Part shown: one piece after another, positions 25,717-33,692 of the stretch
Layout: the number at the start of each line of letters is the position of its first letter
How positions within the stretch are numbered: the stretch's first letter is position 1
Source: Methylocystis sp. L43
Lineage (GTDB): Bacteria; Pseudomonadota; Alphaproteobacteria; Rhizobiales; Beijerinckiaceae
NCBI RefSeq assembly: GCF_015709525.1
Contig: NZ_JADNRA010000029.1
Coordinates: 62,001 to 126,000, forward strand
Length of the DNA stretch: 64,000 nucleotides
Direction of reading: 5' to 3'
Position numbers and translations under genes: made by a program
The notes under the pieces: generated by a model
What the model saw: the letters and a program-made list of their open reading frames with translations, nothing else
What the model was told of the DNA's origin: nothing
Databases searched by the model: none

Positions 25717-26107
25717 TTGGCGCATCTGCGCGAAGGAAGGCGCGCGGGCCCAGACGCGTTTCACGCATGCCGCGCTTCGACAGGAATCCGCCGAAACAAG
25801 AGCGGGCCGGCTCGCCGGCGTGGTCGCCCCTGAACGGCGCGCATGCATGTCCAAGGTTTGGCCGCGAGCCCGCGCGCCAACAACAACAAGTCCTTATTGA
25901 TGGCGCAGAGCTCGCGCGCCGTTTCGACAAATCAGCCCGAATCTTCGGCGACGTTCAGGACGACGGCTGCGCTCGCCGTCTTCTTCCCTTGAAAACATAT
26001 GTAGACACAGCCTCCGCGCGTGCTCGTCTCACAGCCTGGTCGGTTGAGCAGCTGTTTAGAAACGCACCTTCACGTAAAACTGTCGACCGTCATTCGCACA
26101 ACGACCG
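25717..26107. other. intergenic region, no recognisable gene
   Basis: Frames cross this stretch on both strands but show neither a signal, a domain nor a plausible ribosome-binding site. No repeat was seen. Confidence 0.45.
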
Positions 26108-26362
26108 CTAATTGGCTTTACGCCAGTGACTTCCTCGCCGGCAGCTATGCATGTTGCGCGTTTTGCAAGCCCTATACTTATAGGAAGACCGTGATCTGAA
26201 CGGCTGAGACCCATAGCTCGGCGGATTTTGCTCGCGCACCATGTTCTCCAAGACCACGGTCCCGATCGGGCCCATATCTCCTTGAGCCATCAGCGAAGTT
26301 GGGCTTAGGACCGCCAATGAAACAAACACCGACGAAATAAGGTTAACTCCACGATATTTCAT
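26108..26362 (-). CDS. small secreted basic protein, unknown function
   Basis: The start at 26362 gives 84 aa with a good signal peptide (KYRGVNLISSVFVSLAVL...SLMA-QGD). The mature part is short and ends in a basic segment with two Cys (YRACKTRNMHSCRRG). GGGAAAAAAGC precedes the ATG; an upstream in-frame extension lacks a signal. It lies divergent from the cluster of exported Asn/Gln-rich proteins and may belong to it functionally, but only proximity says so. Confidence 0.5.
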   Translation of the reverse strand: MKYRGVNLISSVFVSLAVLSPTSLMAQGDMGPIGTVVLENMVREQNPPSYGSQPFRSRSSYKYRACKTRNMHSCRRGSHWRKAN

Positions 26363-26774
26363 GCTTTTTTCCCATTTGCCGGGTAGAGCGCTCAGCTTAT
26401 TATTTATCATTGAACTTAGATCGAATACAAGAAGGCGTCTTACATTCATCTAAAGTTCATAATTCGGAACCGTTCCATAATTCTCATTTTGACTCCACCA
26501 AAGACGTTAACTTCTTCATGGCCGAGGTTATCCACACAGGCTCGAACCCACGTTTTTCTCGAGAAAATCTAAAAATATCGAAGCAATTTCGAAGTGTTAG
26601 ATGCTGTACCTTGCGCTGCATCATAACGTTGCACTTTCGCCACAGTTGTTACTAATTCTGGTTATCGGGACATTTAGCGGCTGGACGGATCGACTGCTCT
26701 CGGACAACTCTGCGCCGCGATGACCGGCGCGCTGGTCGTCGGAATTAGACAAAATCACTAGAAGGATCCTCCCC
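26363..26774. other. divergent promoter region, AT-richer
   Basis: 412 bp without a gene, upstream of the exported-protein cluster. It contains one perfect DnaA-box-like TTATCCACA at 26528-26536, which alone is not evidence for an origin. Confidence 0.4.
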
Positions 26775-27671
26775 ATGAAGAAGCTCTCCCTTGTGGCCCT
26801 CGCCACGGTGCTGGCCGCTCCGGCCTTCGCCGATCCGATTGGAGCGAACGTCGGCATCAACACCTCCGTCTCGCAGGGCGTGAACGTCGGCAGCGTCACC
26901 AACCTCGGCATCAACAACGTTGGCGTCGTCAACCAGAACGTCGCCGTCGGCGGCGGCATTGAACTCCAGCCCGGCGCGTTCAGCCAGGCCACCACCAACT
27001 TCAACCTGGCTACGCATGCCTTCAGCGTCGGCAGCATCGTCGACTCGGGCAATGGCGGCGACGCCGGCGACGTGACGGTCGTTGCGGTCAGCGCGGCGGT
27101 TGCGCTGTCGGGCAATGACGCCGACCAGGGCGGCATCGCTGGCGGCCTCGCCATTCCGGTCGCTCTCTCGGCCAATGGCACGGCGCTGCAGGACGCGGAC
27201 GGCACCAACCCCATCGTTCCGGTTAACGTCGGCGTCGGCACCGGCGACAGCACGACCTCGTCGACCGCGACGGTCGGCACTGTGCAGGCCAACCTGGCTT
27301 CGCAGCGTTCGGCCGGGATCGCCGGCTCCAGCCAGGACGGCATCGGCAACGGCATCGACGCCAACGGCGGCAACGGCCAGGCCTTCATGATCACCATCGG
27401 CTCCAACAACACCAGCATCACGAACACCTCGGTGTCGAATATCGAAGTCGACACCAACATTAATGTCGCCGATCGTGGCGGCGTGGCTGGCGGCCTTCGC
27501 ATCTCCGACGTGATCGCCATCAACGACTCGCTGAACGACAACGCGGTGGCGTTTGACAACGCTCTGGCGTTTACGGCCAACCACAACGCTGTCGGCAACG
27601 GTGGCGCTGGCGGCAATGGCGGCGGCATTCCGGGCGGCGGCGGCAATGGCGGCGGCGGCGGCGTTCCCTAA
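26775..27671 (+). CDS. secreted Gly/Asn-rich protein, paralogous module with the 30410 gene
   Basis: 298 aa. Signal peptide KKLSLVALATVLAAPAFA. The mature protein is nearly free of Lys and aromatic residues and is built of beta-prone stretches rich in Asn, Gly, Val, Ser and Thr. The segment NNVGVVNQNVAVGG...FNLATHAFSVGSIVDS (about 55-95) aligns with NNNAAVVQNGSVGG...NIDKQAFAIGSIIDS of the 30410 product. Residues 215-275 hold further Asn-rich repeats, and the C-terminus is a Gly-rich tail (GGGGNGGGGG). No known enzyme motif. It may form surface fibres or a matrix. Ribosome-binding site GAAGGA. Confidence 0.75.
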   Translation: MKKLSLVALATVLAAPAFADPIGANVGINTSVSQGVNVGSVTNLGINNVGVVNQNVAVGGGIELQPGAFSQATTNFNLATHAFSVGSIVDSGNGGDAGDVTVVAVSAAVALSGNDADQGGIAGGLAIPVALSANGTALQDADGTNPIVPVNVGVGTGDSTTSSTATVGTVQANLASQRSAGIAGSSQDGIGNGIDANGGNGQAFMITIGSNNTSITNTSVSNIEVDTNINVADRGGVAGGLRISDVIAINDSLNDNAVAFDNALAFTANHNAVGNGGAGGNGGGIPGGGGNGGGGGVP

Positions 27672-27735
27672 TATTTAGCGGCCTCGCGAATAAGATCGAG
27701 AGGCGGCGTGCAGCAATGTTCAAAGGATCAATCCA

Positions 27736-28002
27736 ATGAAGCCAATACTGCAAGCCGCCCTCGTCACTCTTGTTGTGTTCTCCGCATTCGCGTCGCCAGC
27801 CGACGCCAAGAGCCACAGGCAGAGACGGCCCGTGGTGGTCGTTTCGGAGGGCAGCTCGCCGGCATGTCTCGGCGGCTATTTGGCGCAGACGGAAGCCCAG
27901 GACTATCTCAGAGACGACATCTGGGTCTTGGAGCCGGTTCCGGGCAGCGACAATCGCCCCTATCGCTTCGATTGTCCGCAGCCAGTGTTTCTGAGGCGCT
28001 AG
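27736..28002 (+). CDS. small secreted two-cysteine protein
   Basis: 88 aa. Signal peptide (KPILQAALVTLVVFSAFASPADA) then a mature part of about 65 residues, including CLGGYLAQTEAQDYL and FDCPQP. The two Cys could pair in the periplasm. AAGGATC precedes the ATG. Placed between two genes for curlin-like/Asn-rich proteins, it could be a chaperone or minor component. No family recognised. Confidence 0.6.
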   Translation: MKPILQAALVTLVVFSAFASPADAKSHRQRRPVVVVSEGSSPACLGGYLAQTEAQDYLRDDIWVLEPVPGSDNRPYRFDCPQPVFLRR

Positions 28003-28075
28003 TCGCTAGCGCTTTGTCTTTGAGAGAGCGCCGCCGCGCGCTTGATCGTCATTATTCAAGAGCTGGGAATAGAAG

Positions 28076-28660
28076 ATGTCGCGAATATCGCTTTTTGCCG
28101 CAGTCTTCCTCCTGAGCGTCATGAATTCCGCCTTTGCGCAAATGGCGACGCAAAGCGCACCCTTCAATTTCGCCTTTGGGTTTACCGGCGGATCGCAGTC
28201 GTCCATCGACCTGTCGCAGTCCGGCTTCGTGAACGTCTACTACGGCGTTCAGGACTCCAATCAGGCGAATCAAGCGGTCGTCACTCAGAACGGCCTCAAC
28301 AATTTTTCGCAGATGCAGCAGATCGGCGACTCCACGGGTGAGTTTAGCGGCAGCGCGAGCCTTCGCGGCGACGGTCCGCGTTATGGCGGACAGAATTACG
28401 CGGCCGTGACCCAGAACGGCTTGGAGAATAGTTCACAGATCACGCAAATGGGGGGCACGAATGTCGCCGCCGTCGCGCAAAACTCCACTGTCGGCAATGG
28501 CTCCGCGCCTCGGGTTCTGGTGCCGACCGACGGCCCGATCTATCAATCCTACCAAACGCCAGAAGGTTATCTTTCTCTTTTCGCTACGGACAGCATGAGC
28601 CTCGCGATCTGGACGCCGCCAGGTCTGACGGCGACGAACAGCTTTGGACGAATGCATTGA
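28076..28660 (+). CDS. secreted curlin-repeat-like protein
   Basis: 194 aa with signal peptide (SRISLFAAVFLLSVMNSAFA-Q). At least three repeats resemble the curlin consensus (S-x5-Q-x-G-x-N-x-A-x3-Q): NQANQAVVTQNGLNNFSQMQ, QNYAAVTQNGLENSSQITQM and GGTNVAAVAQNSTVGNG. The C-terminal 50 residues are non-repetitive. Curlin subunits form extracellular amyloid, but the csgG/E/F export genes are not in the window. Function as an amyloid-like surface protein is inferred from the repeats. Confidence 0.7.
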   Translation: MSRISLFAAVFLLSVMNSAFAQMATQSAPFNFAFGFTGGSQSSIDLSQSGFVNVYYGVQDSNQANQAVVTQNGLNNFSQMQQIGDSTGEFSGSASLRGDGPRYGGQNYAAVTQNGLENSSQITQMGGTNVAAVAQNSTVGNGSAPRVLVPTDGPIYQSYQTPEGYLSLFATDSMSLAIWTPPGLTATNSFGRMH

Positions 28661-28700
28661 CGACGAACCTGTGACTGGATTGTCCGAAGGGACTGGCTCT

Positions 28701-30260
28701 GTGAGAACGCGAACACAAATCGTCGCATCATTCGCCTACGCCGCCGCAATGGCCGGCGCGTCGAATGCGCTCGCGCAGCCGGCAAGCTTCGATAAGGGCG
28801 TCGACGCTTCGATTCTGGAAGCTGAGCGCGCCATCCAAGAACTCAACGCCGCGTCAAAAACGCGCTCGAAGGAGAGGCGTCCCGCCAATCAACCTATTGC
28901 AAAAGCGGCGCCGCGGCCCGTCGTCAGAATGACGGGGCCGTGCAATCTGAATGGCAACACCCAGTTTTTCCTAATTCCCTATATCGGCTTTTGCGGCGCG
29001 GTCCACGGATCCTTTACCGGTTTCCTGGGCAAGGATTTCGCGACTGAAGACATCACATTCACCTCGCAGCGGCTTCCCGCCTATCGATACGGATGGAACG
29101 GTCTCGGATTGAGCGCCGCTGTGCCGATGCTGTACTATTGGAAAAATCCGCTCGTCGGCAACACAACGTCCGGCGCTTATACCGGCACGTACAGCATGGT
29201 GAATTTTCTGGCGTTCCGAAACACGGATTACGGAACGATCTCCGTGTTCGTCAACGCCGGATTGTTCGCCAGGACGGTAAAAAATTATGAAGGCGAAACG
29301 CGCATATCGCTGAACCAATTCTATGGAAACTATTGGCGGGGCGCTCTCGACCAGGCCTGGGTTCAATGGGGCGGACTGCGCGTTGGACTCCAGCCCTCGC
29401 TCTTCAGCTTCAGCCGCACCGGCTACACCTTCATGCCAGGCTACGCGTCCTATATGACGACGCCGGCGGTTTCGTACACCCACAGAATCGAAAATATCAA
29501 CGTTCTCCCAGGTCTCCTGCCGCGCTTGGGCGCCTCGATCAGCGTATCGGCTGAAGATCCGACGCTGCGGCGTTACCCGGACGGGGTTCTGTCCAGATAT
29601 CCGACAGGCATGGGATACCCGGACTTTGTCGCGCAATTGCGCGTCGGCGCGCCCGCATTCGTCATCCACGCATCGGGAGCGATGCACGAAATCAGGGATG
29701 TCTCCGCCAACGCGTACAATACCTTCATGCCGAAATACTCCACTTGGGGCTGGGCTGCGCAGCTCGCCGGCGAATATCGTTGGAAGTGGAGCGGGCTCAT
29801 CGGTCCCATTGGCGGCGAAATGTATGGCAAAGCCATGCTGTCGGCGACCGCCACTCAGGGCGCGCTGTCGTACCTCGGGATTCCGTATATGTCGATCGAC
29901 TATGTGAGCAGCTCGACGGGAACGATCCAGAGAAGCTCCGGTCAGGCGATTATGGGATCCTACGAACATCTTTGGACTCCCGTATTCAAGACCTCGATCA
30001 CCGGAGCGGCGTTTCAAACCTACATGGGCTCCGCACCGGAATTTCTCGGTTTCGGCAACGTAGCTTTCGGCTTCAATACGCAAGTTAGAGGTCAGCGCGT
30101 CGTCGGAAACGCGGAATATTGGGCTGGCGAAGGATGGGCGCTCGGACTGGAAGGCGGCTGGACTTGGAGCCAGGCCAACGGCCAATACCTCGGCGGACGC
30201 GGTCTGCCGGTCGCCGTCAATTTTCCGAACGTCCTCACCTATTTGCGAAAGGCCTTTTGA
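28701..30260 (+). CDS. porin-family outer-membrane protein (alphaproteobacterial Porin_2-like)
   Basis: I prefer the GTG at 28701 (GAAGGGA upstream) over the ATG at 28644, which overlaps the previous gene and lacks a signal. 519 aa: signal peptide ending SNALA-QPA, a helical, charged N-terminal segment (about 30-75: ASILEAERAIQELNAASK), then a barrel. Alphaproteobacterial porin landmarks are CNLNGNTQFF...GFCGAV, LDQAWVQWGGLRVGLQPSLF and a terminal Phe (YLRKAF). Many aromatic-alternating strands. It may simply take up solutes, or serve the secreted proteins encoded around it. The N-terminal coiled segment is longer than in ordinary porins. Confidence 0.75.
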   Translation: MRTRTQIVASFAYAAAMAGASNALAQPASFDKGVDASILEAERAIQELNAASKTRSKERRPANQPIAKAAPRPVVRMTGPCNLNGNTQFFLIPYIGFCGAVHGSFTGFLGKDFATEDITFTSQRLPAYRYGWNGLGLSAAVPMLYYWKNPLVGNTTSGAYTGTYSMVNFLAFRNTDYGTISVFVNAGLFARTVKNYEGETRISLNQFYGNYWRGALDQAWVQWGGLRVGLQPSLFSFSRTGYTFMPGYASYMTTPAVSYTHRIENINVLPGLLPRLGASISVSAEDPTLRRYPDGVLSRYPTGMGYPDFVAQLRVGAPAFVIHASGAMHEIRDVSANAYNTFMPKYSTWGWAAQLAGEYRWKWSGLIGPIGGEMYGKAMLSATATQGALSYLGIPYMSIDYVSSSTGTIQRSSGQAIMGSYEHLWTPVFKTSITGAAFQTYMGSAPEFLGFGNVAFGFNTQVRGQRVVGNAEYWAGEGWALGLEGGWTWSQANGQYLGGRGLPVAVNFPNVLTYLRKAF

Positions 30261-30273
30261 TGAGGCTGGAGAC

Positions 30274-30293
30274 ATGTGGCGTTTCTGCCACAT
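30274..30293 (+). terminator. hairpin after the porin-like gene
   Basis: ATGTGGC-GTTTCT-GCCACAT, a perfect 7-bp stem 14 nt after the stop codon, without a T-run. Could be a weak terminator or an mRNA-stabilising element before the next gene. Confidence 0.35.
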
Positions 30294-30409
30294 CGACGAT
30301 TCTATCGCAGCTCGGCGAGGTCGAAACGATCGACCGCGGCGCGCTGCAAAGCTAGGGTGACTGTAGGCAGTATCCAAACAACGAAGGCCAACTTCCAGGG
30401 ACCAGACCC

Positions 30410-30766
30410 ATGAAAAAGCTGATCGCGACAATATCCTTCTGCACGCTCGCTGGCGGATCGGCCCTCGCCGATGGTCAGAACAATCAGAACCAGAATCAGT
30501 CCCAAGCGTACGGCAACAATTATTCGACGGTTACGCAGATCGGCGTGAACAATAACGCCGCCGTCGTTCAGAACGGCTCCGTAGGCGGAAGCCTCGTCGA
30601 CCTCGGCTCGGGCAACCAGAATCAGAGCAATGTGAACATTGACAAGCAAGCCTTCGCGATCGGCAGCATTATCGACAGCGAGGGCGCAACGATCAGCAAG
30701 ACGGACTCTGACAACATTTCCATTTCCAATAATGCGCAAGCCTCGATCGTCACGCCCATCCAATAG
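30410..30766 (+). CDS. secreted Asn/Gln-rich curlin-like small protein
   Basis: 118 aa. Signal peptide KKLIATISFCTLAGGSALA. The mature protein starts with an Asn/Gln stretch (DGQNNQNQNQSQAYGNN) and contains YSTVTQIGVNNNAAVVQNGS, close to curlin repeats. The part that aligns with the 26775 product follows: VGGSLVDLGS...NVNIDKQAFAIGSIIDS. It is followed by a strong terminator at 30797. A likely secreted, self-assembling protein; function inferred. Confidence 0.7.
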   Translation: MKKLIATISFCTLAGGSALADGQNNQNQNQSQAYGNNYSTVTQIGVNNNAAVVQNGSVGGSLVDLGSGNQNQSNVNIDKQAFAIGSIIDSEGATISKTDSDNISISNNAQASIVTPIQ

Positions 30767-30796
30767 GCGCGGCGAAGCGTAAGACCGCCGAACCAA

Positions 30797-30823
30797 AAAA
30801 CCCCAGCCTCCGGCTGGGGTTTT
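30797..30823 (+). terminator. rho-independent terminator
   Basis: AAAACCCCAGCC-TCC-GGCTGGGGTTTT: a 12-bp GC-rich stem with a 3' T-run. It ends the exported-protein cluster and, being symmetric, also serves the minus-strand MORN gene. Confidence 0.9.
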
Positions 30824-30912
30824 CGATTTCATGCGCTTCGCGTCAGCAAGGCGGCGCGCCTGGCGATCACCTATGATCCTGCGCCCGCTGGCGCGCCAAG
30901 CCTACGCGCGGT

Positions 30913-31917
30913 CTATTGGGGCTGATATTTGCCCGCTCTAAAGAGTCCGCTCTGCGATTGCCCGTCGGGCAAGGTCATCGTTCCCTGGCCATCCGGCTCG
31001 CCATTTTGGAATTCGCCGCGGTAGGATGCGCCGTTAGGCAAGCTGAGAATGCCCTTGCCGTTTGGCCGGCCGTCGCGGAATTCGCCCACATATTTTTTGC
31101 CGTCGGGGAATTTGTAAACGCCCTTCCCGATGATGCGGCCGTTGACGAATTCGCCGCTGTAGCTTTCGCCGTTGGCGATCGTGTAAGTGCCTTTGCCGTG
31201 ACGGATGCCGTTGCGGAACTCGCCGACGTATTGTCCGCCCGACGCGAAGGTGATCGAGCCGCGACCGGTCGCTTTTCCGTCGCGGAACTCGCCTGCATAA
31301 AAGTCGCCGTTTGGAAACTTCAATCCGCCGACGCAGCGCTTCCAAGGCGTCGCCAAACTGACGTCGCAAGGCGGCAGACCGTTTTTCGACCCCTTCTGTT
31401 CGTTCTGCGCCGCGCTGCCGGCATTCGGCTTCACGGCAAGTTCGCCGTCAACGAACTTTCCGGAGAACTTCTTGCCGTCTGGCATGGTGACGGCGCCCAT
31501 GCCGTTGGGAACGTCCTCCTTGAACTGGCCGACATAGATTTTTCCGTCAGCAGCCACCAATTTGCCCTGCCCGCTTTTCTTCCCGTCCTTGAAATTGCCG
31601 GTGTAGGACTCGCCGTCAGGATGTGTGATGGTTCCCTTGCCGTTTGGCGCGCCGTCGCGGAATTGGCCCCCGTATTTCTTGCCGTCCGTGAAAATGAGCG
31701 CGCCTTTGCCGTTGGCCTTGCCGCCCTTCATCTCTCCGATATAGCGATTGCCGTCCGGCGCGGTTACGACGCCGAAGCACTGCTTCGAGATGTTTTCCTC
31801 GGTGCATTTTGGCAGTTTGCTTTGCGCCCACGCGGAGAGCGAAACGCCGGATGCGCCCGCACAAAGCGCAAGCATGAAGATGCCGCGGCGGAAAATCGAG
31901 ACTGAAGCGTAAGGCAT
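30913..31917 (-). CDS. secreted MORN-repeat protein
   Basis: 334 aa with signal peptide (IFMLALCAGASGVSLSAWA). About ten MORN repeats, for example YVGEFRDGRPNGKGILSLPNG, fall in two blocks (about 50-150 and 190-330). Each block is introduced by a similar cysteine pair region (LPKCTEEN...QCFG and LPPCDVSL...RCVG), pointing to an internal duplication. Bacterial MORN proteins bind lipids or peptidoglycan-related ligands; the role here is unknown. Single gene. Confidence 0.9.
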   Translation of the reverse strand: MPYASVSIFRRGIFMLALCAGASGVSLSAWAQSKLPKCTEENISKQCFGVVTAPDGNRYIGEMKGGKANGKGALIFTDGKKYGGQFRDGAPNGKGTITHPDGESYTGNFKDGKKSGQGKLVAADGKIYVGQFKEDVPNGMGAVTMPDGKKFSGKFVDGELAVKPNAGSAAQNEQKGSKNGLPPCDVSLATPWKRCVGGLKFPNGDFYAGEFRDGKATGRGSITFASGGQYVGEFRNGIRHGKGTYTIANGESYSGEFVNGRIIGKGVYKFPDGKKYVGEFRDGRPNGKGILSLPNGASYRGEFQNGEPDGQGTMTLPDGQSQSGLFRAGKYQPQ

Positions 31918-32067
31918 GGCAAAACCTGCGCTGGTGAAGCGACGGAACCGTGAGCCTTATAGCTCAGTCAAAATTTAGAACAATGAACTTTTTCAACGAC
32001 GAATTCGCTAAGATCTCCGAGCGGCGGATCCTTCAGCGATCTGTGGACATGCGCGGCGCGACGTCGC

Positions 32068-32907
32068 TCATTTCGCGCTGAGCTTCGTCGCCAGCAGGGC
32101 GATTGTTTTTACGTAAACGCGCGCCTGATTCCACTCGAGCAAAACCGCGAAGTTGGGCTCGCCTTCATTCCAGCCCGCGCCGGCGCGCCAGCCTTTGCCC
32201 TTGAGGAAATTCGCCGTCGACGCCAGCGCGTCGGCGGTGGATCCTATGAGATCGCGTCTGCCATCGCCGTCGAAATCGACGCCATATTTCAGATAGGAGG
32301 AAGGCATGAACTGCGTCTGGCCGATTTCTCCCGCCCAGTCGCCGCGCATCTGCGCCGGGGACATATCGCCGCGCTCAACGATTTTCAGCGCATGCTTCAG
32401 CTCTTCATTGAACAGCGGGGAGCGCCTGCAGTCATAGGCGAGCGTCGCCAGCGCCTGCATCGTCCTGAAGCGCCCATTGTCGGCGCCAAAGCCCGTTTCC
32501 AATCCCCAGATCGCCACGAGCACCGCTCCGGGAACGCCATAACGCGCCTCGATCTGTGCGAGCAGCGCCGCGTGCCGCTGAAGCAGCGCACGCGCCTTGC
32601 GCAGGCGGGCGGGCGTCACCAGGCGACTCGAAAACTTCTCGAAACTTTGGTGAAAAATCCGCTGTCCGCGGTCGCGGCCAATCACCGCGTGATCATAGGT
32701 TACGCCGGCCAGCGCAGCGTCGAGCGTCCGTTGCGAAACGCCTTCCGCCGCGGCGTCGCGTTTCGCCTCTTCGAGCCACTGGCTAAAGCCGGCCGCCGAC
32801 GATCCGCAGGGCGCGGCGCGCGCCGATACGGCGCAAGCGCCCAAAGCCAGCACGCTGGCGGCAAGTAACGCGCCCCACGCCTTGGCGCTTTTCGACAGCC
32901 GGTTCAT
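32068..32907 (-). CDS. lytic murein transglycosylase (MltB/SLT_2 family)
   Basis: The start at 32907 gives 279 aa with a signal peptide (WGALLAASVLALGACAVSARA). The Ala-Cys stretch could also be a lipobox, though it is not a classic one. The catalytic Glu sits in AIWGLETGFGADNGRF. Other family blocks are FMPSSYLKYGVDFDGDGRRDL and a C-terminal ANFLKGKGWRAG. It cleaves the glycan strands of peptidoglycan in the periplasm with formation of 1,6-anhydro ends. The usual C-terminal peptidoglycan-binding domain is missing. Confidence 0.92.
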   Translation of the reverse strand: MNRLSKSAKAWGALLAASVLALGACAVSARAAPCGSSAAGFSQWLEEAKRDAAAEGVSQRTLDAALAGVTYDHAVIGRDRGQRIFHQSFEKFSSRLVTPARLRKARALLQRHAALLAQIEARYGVPGAVLVAIWGLETGFGADNGRFRTMQALATLAYDCRRSPLFNEELKHALKIVERGDMSPAQMRGDWAGEIGQTQFMPSSYLKYGVDFDGDGRRDLIGSTADALASTANFLKGKGWRAGAGWNEGEPNFAVLLEWNQARVYVKTIALLATKLSAK

Positions 32908-33020
32908 GCCCGGCAGTTTAGTGGGCCTGCGAAGGCGCTGCAATCAACCCGCGCACCCTCACGGCGCCGACCCTCGGCCGAATGCGCCGCCGGCGACGGC
33001 TTTCTCAGCGAAGCGCTGAA

Positions 33021-33245
33021 TCAGCGGCGCTTTGCCCTGAACTGGCGTTTGCAGGCGCTTGAAAGCTCGTTCATATGCGTGCGCAGGCATCTTTCGACGG
33101 CGATCGCATTGGGCTCTTCCGCCGCGCAGAACTTGTGGGAATCGCGCTCGCAGGCCGCGCGCTGCTTGTCGACTGTCCGGGCTGTCGCGGGATTGAACGC
33201 GGCGAGGCCAATAAAGGCCGCAAGGAAGAAAATCAGCTTGCTCAT
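33021..33245 (-). CDS. small cysteine-rich periplasmic protein
   Basis: 74 aa from ATG 33245. Signal peptide (SKLIFFLAAFIGLAAFNPATA-R). The mature part has four Cys in the order C-x8-C-x12-C-x11-C (ACERDSHKFCAAEE, ERCLRTHMNELSSACKRQF), like one repeat of the cysteine-rich Golgi apparatus protein 1/GLG1-like family found in many alphaproteobacteria. Function unknown. Confidence 0.7.
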   Translation of the reverse strand: MSKLIFFLAAFIGLAAFNPATARTVDKQRAACERDSHKFCAAEEPNAIAVERCLRTHMNELSSACKRQFRAKRR

Positions 33246-33521
33246 GGAACGGCTCTTTGCTGTTGGCGCTGGATCGCCGCGGTTCAAGAGCGGCGCCGCC
33301 AAAGCGACAAGTGTCGCGGCTCCAGCCGATATCAAGAGCGTCGAGGGGCAGGAGCCGCTCGTCGACGATCGGTCGACATAATTTGGGCGCCAAAATGCAC
33401 GACCACAGTCGCGAAACCAAAAAGCGGAGGCGGCGCGCCAGCTTGGCGAGCAGCATCCGGAGATTCTGATCAAAGCGGGTTTAGCGGTGCGACGATTTTT
33501 ATCCTCGTGTGGGGACGACCG

Positions 33522-33692
33522 ATGCAGGCTGCAGAGCCCGACAATAGTACGCGTGCCCAGTCGGCCCCGCCGGCGGGCGGCGCCGCGACGATTCCGATGC
33601 TGAATAACGAGAATCATATGAAGGATGATTTGGAGACGATGGCGCAACAATTGCGCGCGGCCGGTCATGTAACCTACAAACCTGCGGAATGA
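33522..33692 (+). CDS. possible small protein upstream of the glycan cluster
   Basis: 56 codons from ATG 33522 (GGGGAC upstream). The stop overlaps the GT61 start in the ATGA style, suggesting translational coupling. The C-terminal half (MKDDLETMAQQLRAAGHVTYKP) is helical. No family recognised, and it could be chance. Confidence 0.35.
   Translation: MQAAEPDNSTRAQSAPPAGGAATIPMLNNENHMKDDLETMAQQLRAAGHVTYKPAE

Noticed and set aside
25064-25930. 288-codon minus-strand frame
   Set aside because: Arg/Pro-rich composition typical of a shadow; the plus strand carries a better gene at 25300-25716.
26528-26536. Perfect DnaA box TTATCCACA
   Set aside because: A single box without neighbours, AT-rich unwinding element, or dnaA/parA genes is expected by chance and does not indicate an origin.
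28971-30431. 486-codon minus-strand frame opposite the porin-like gene
   Set aside because: Low-complexity Arg/Ser translation, no domain; the plus strand shows barrel features and a terminal Phe.
33075-33521. Long plus-strand frame upstream of the 56-codon small gene
   Set aside because: It lies opposite the Cys-rich protein gene and has no ribosome-binding site; only the last 56 codons from 33522 are plausible.
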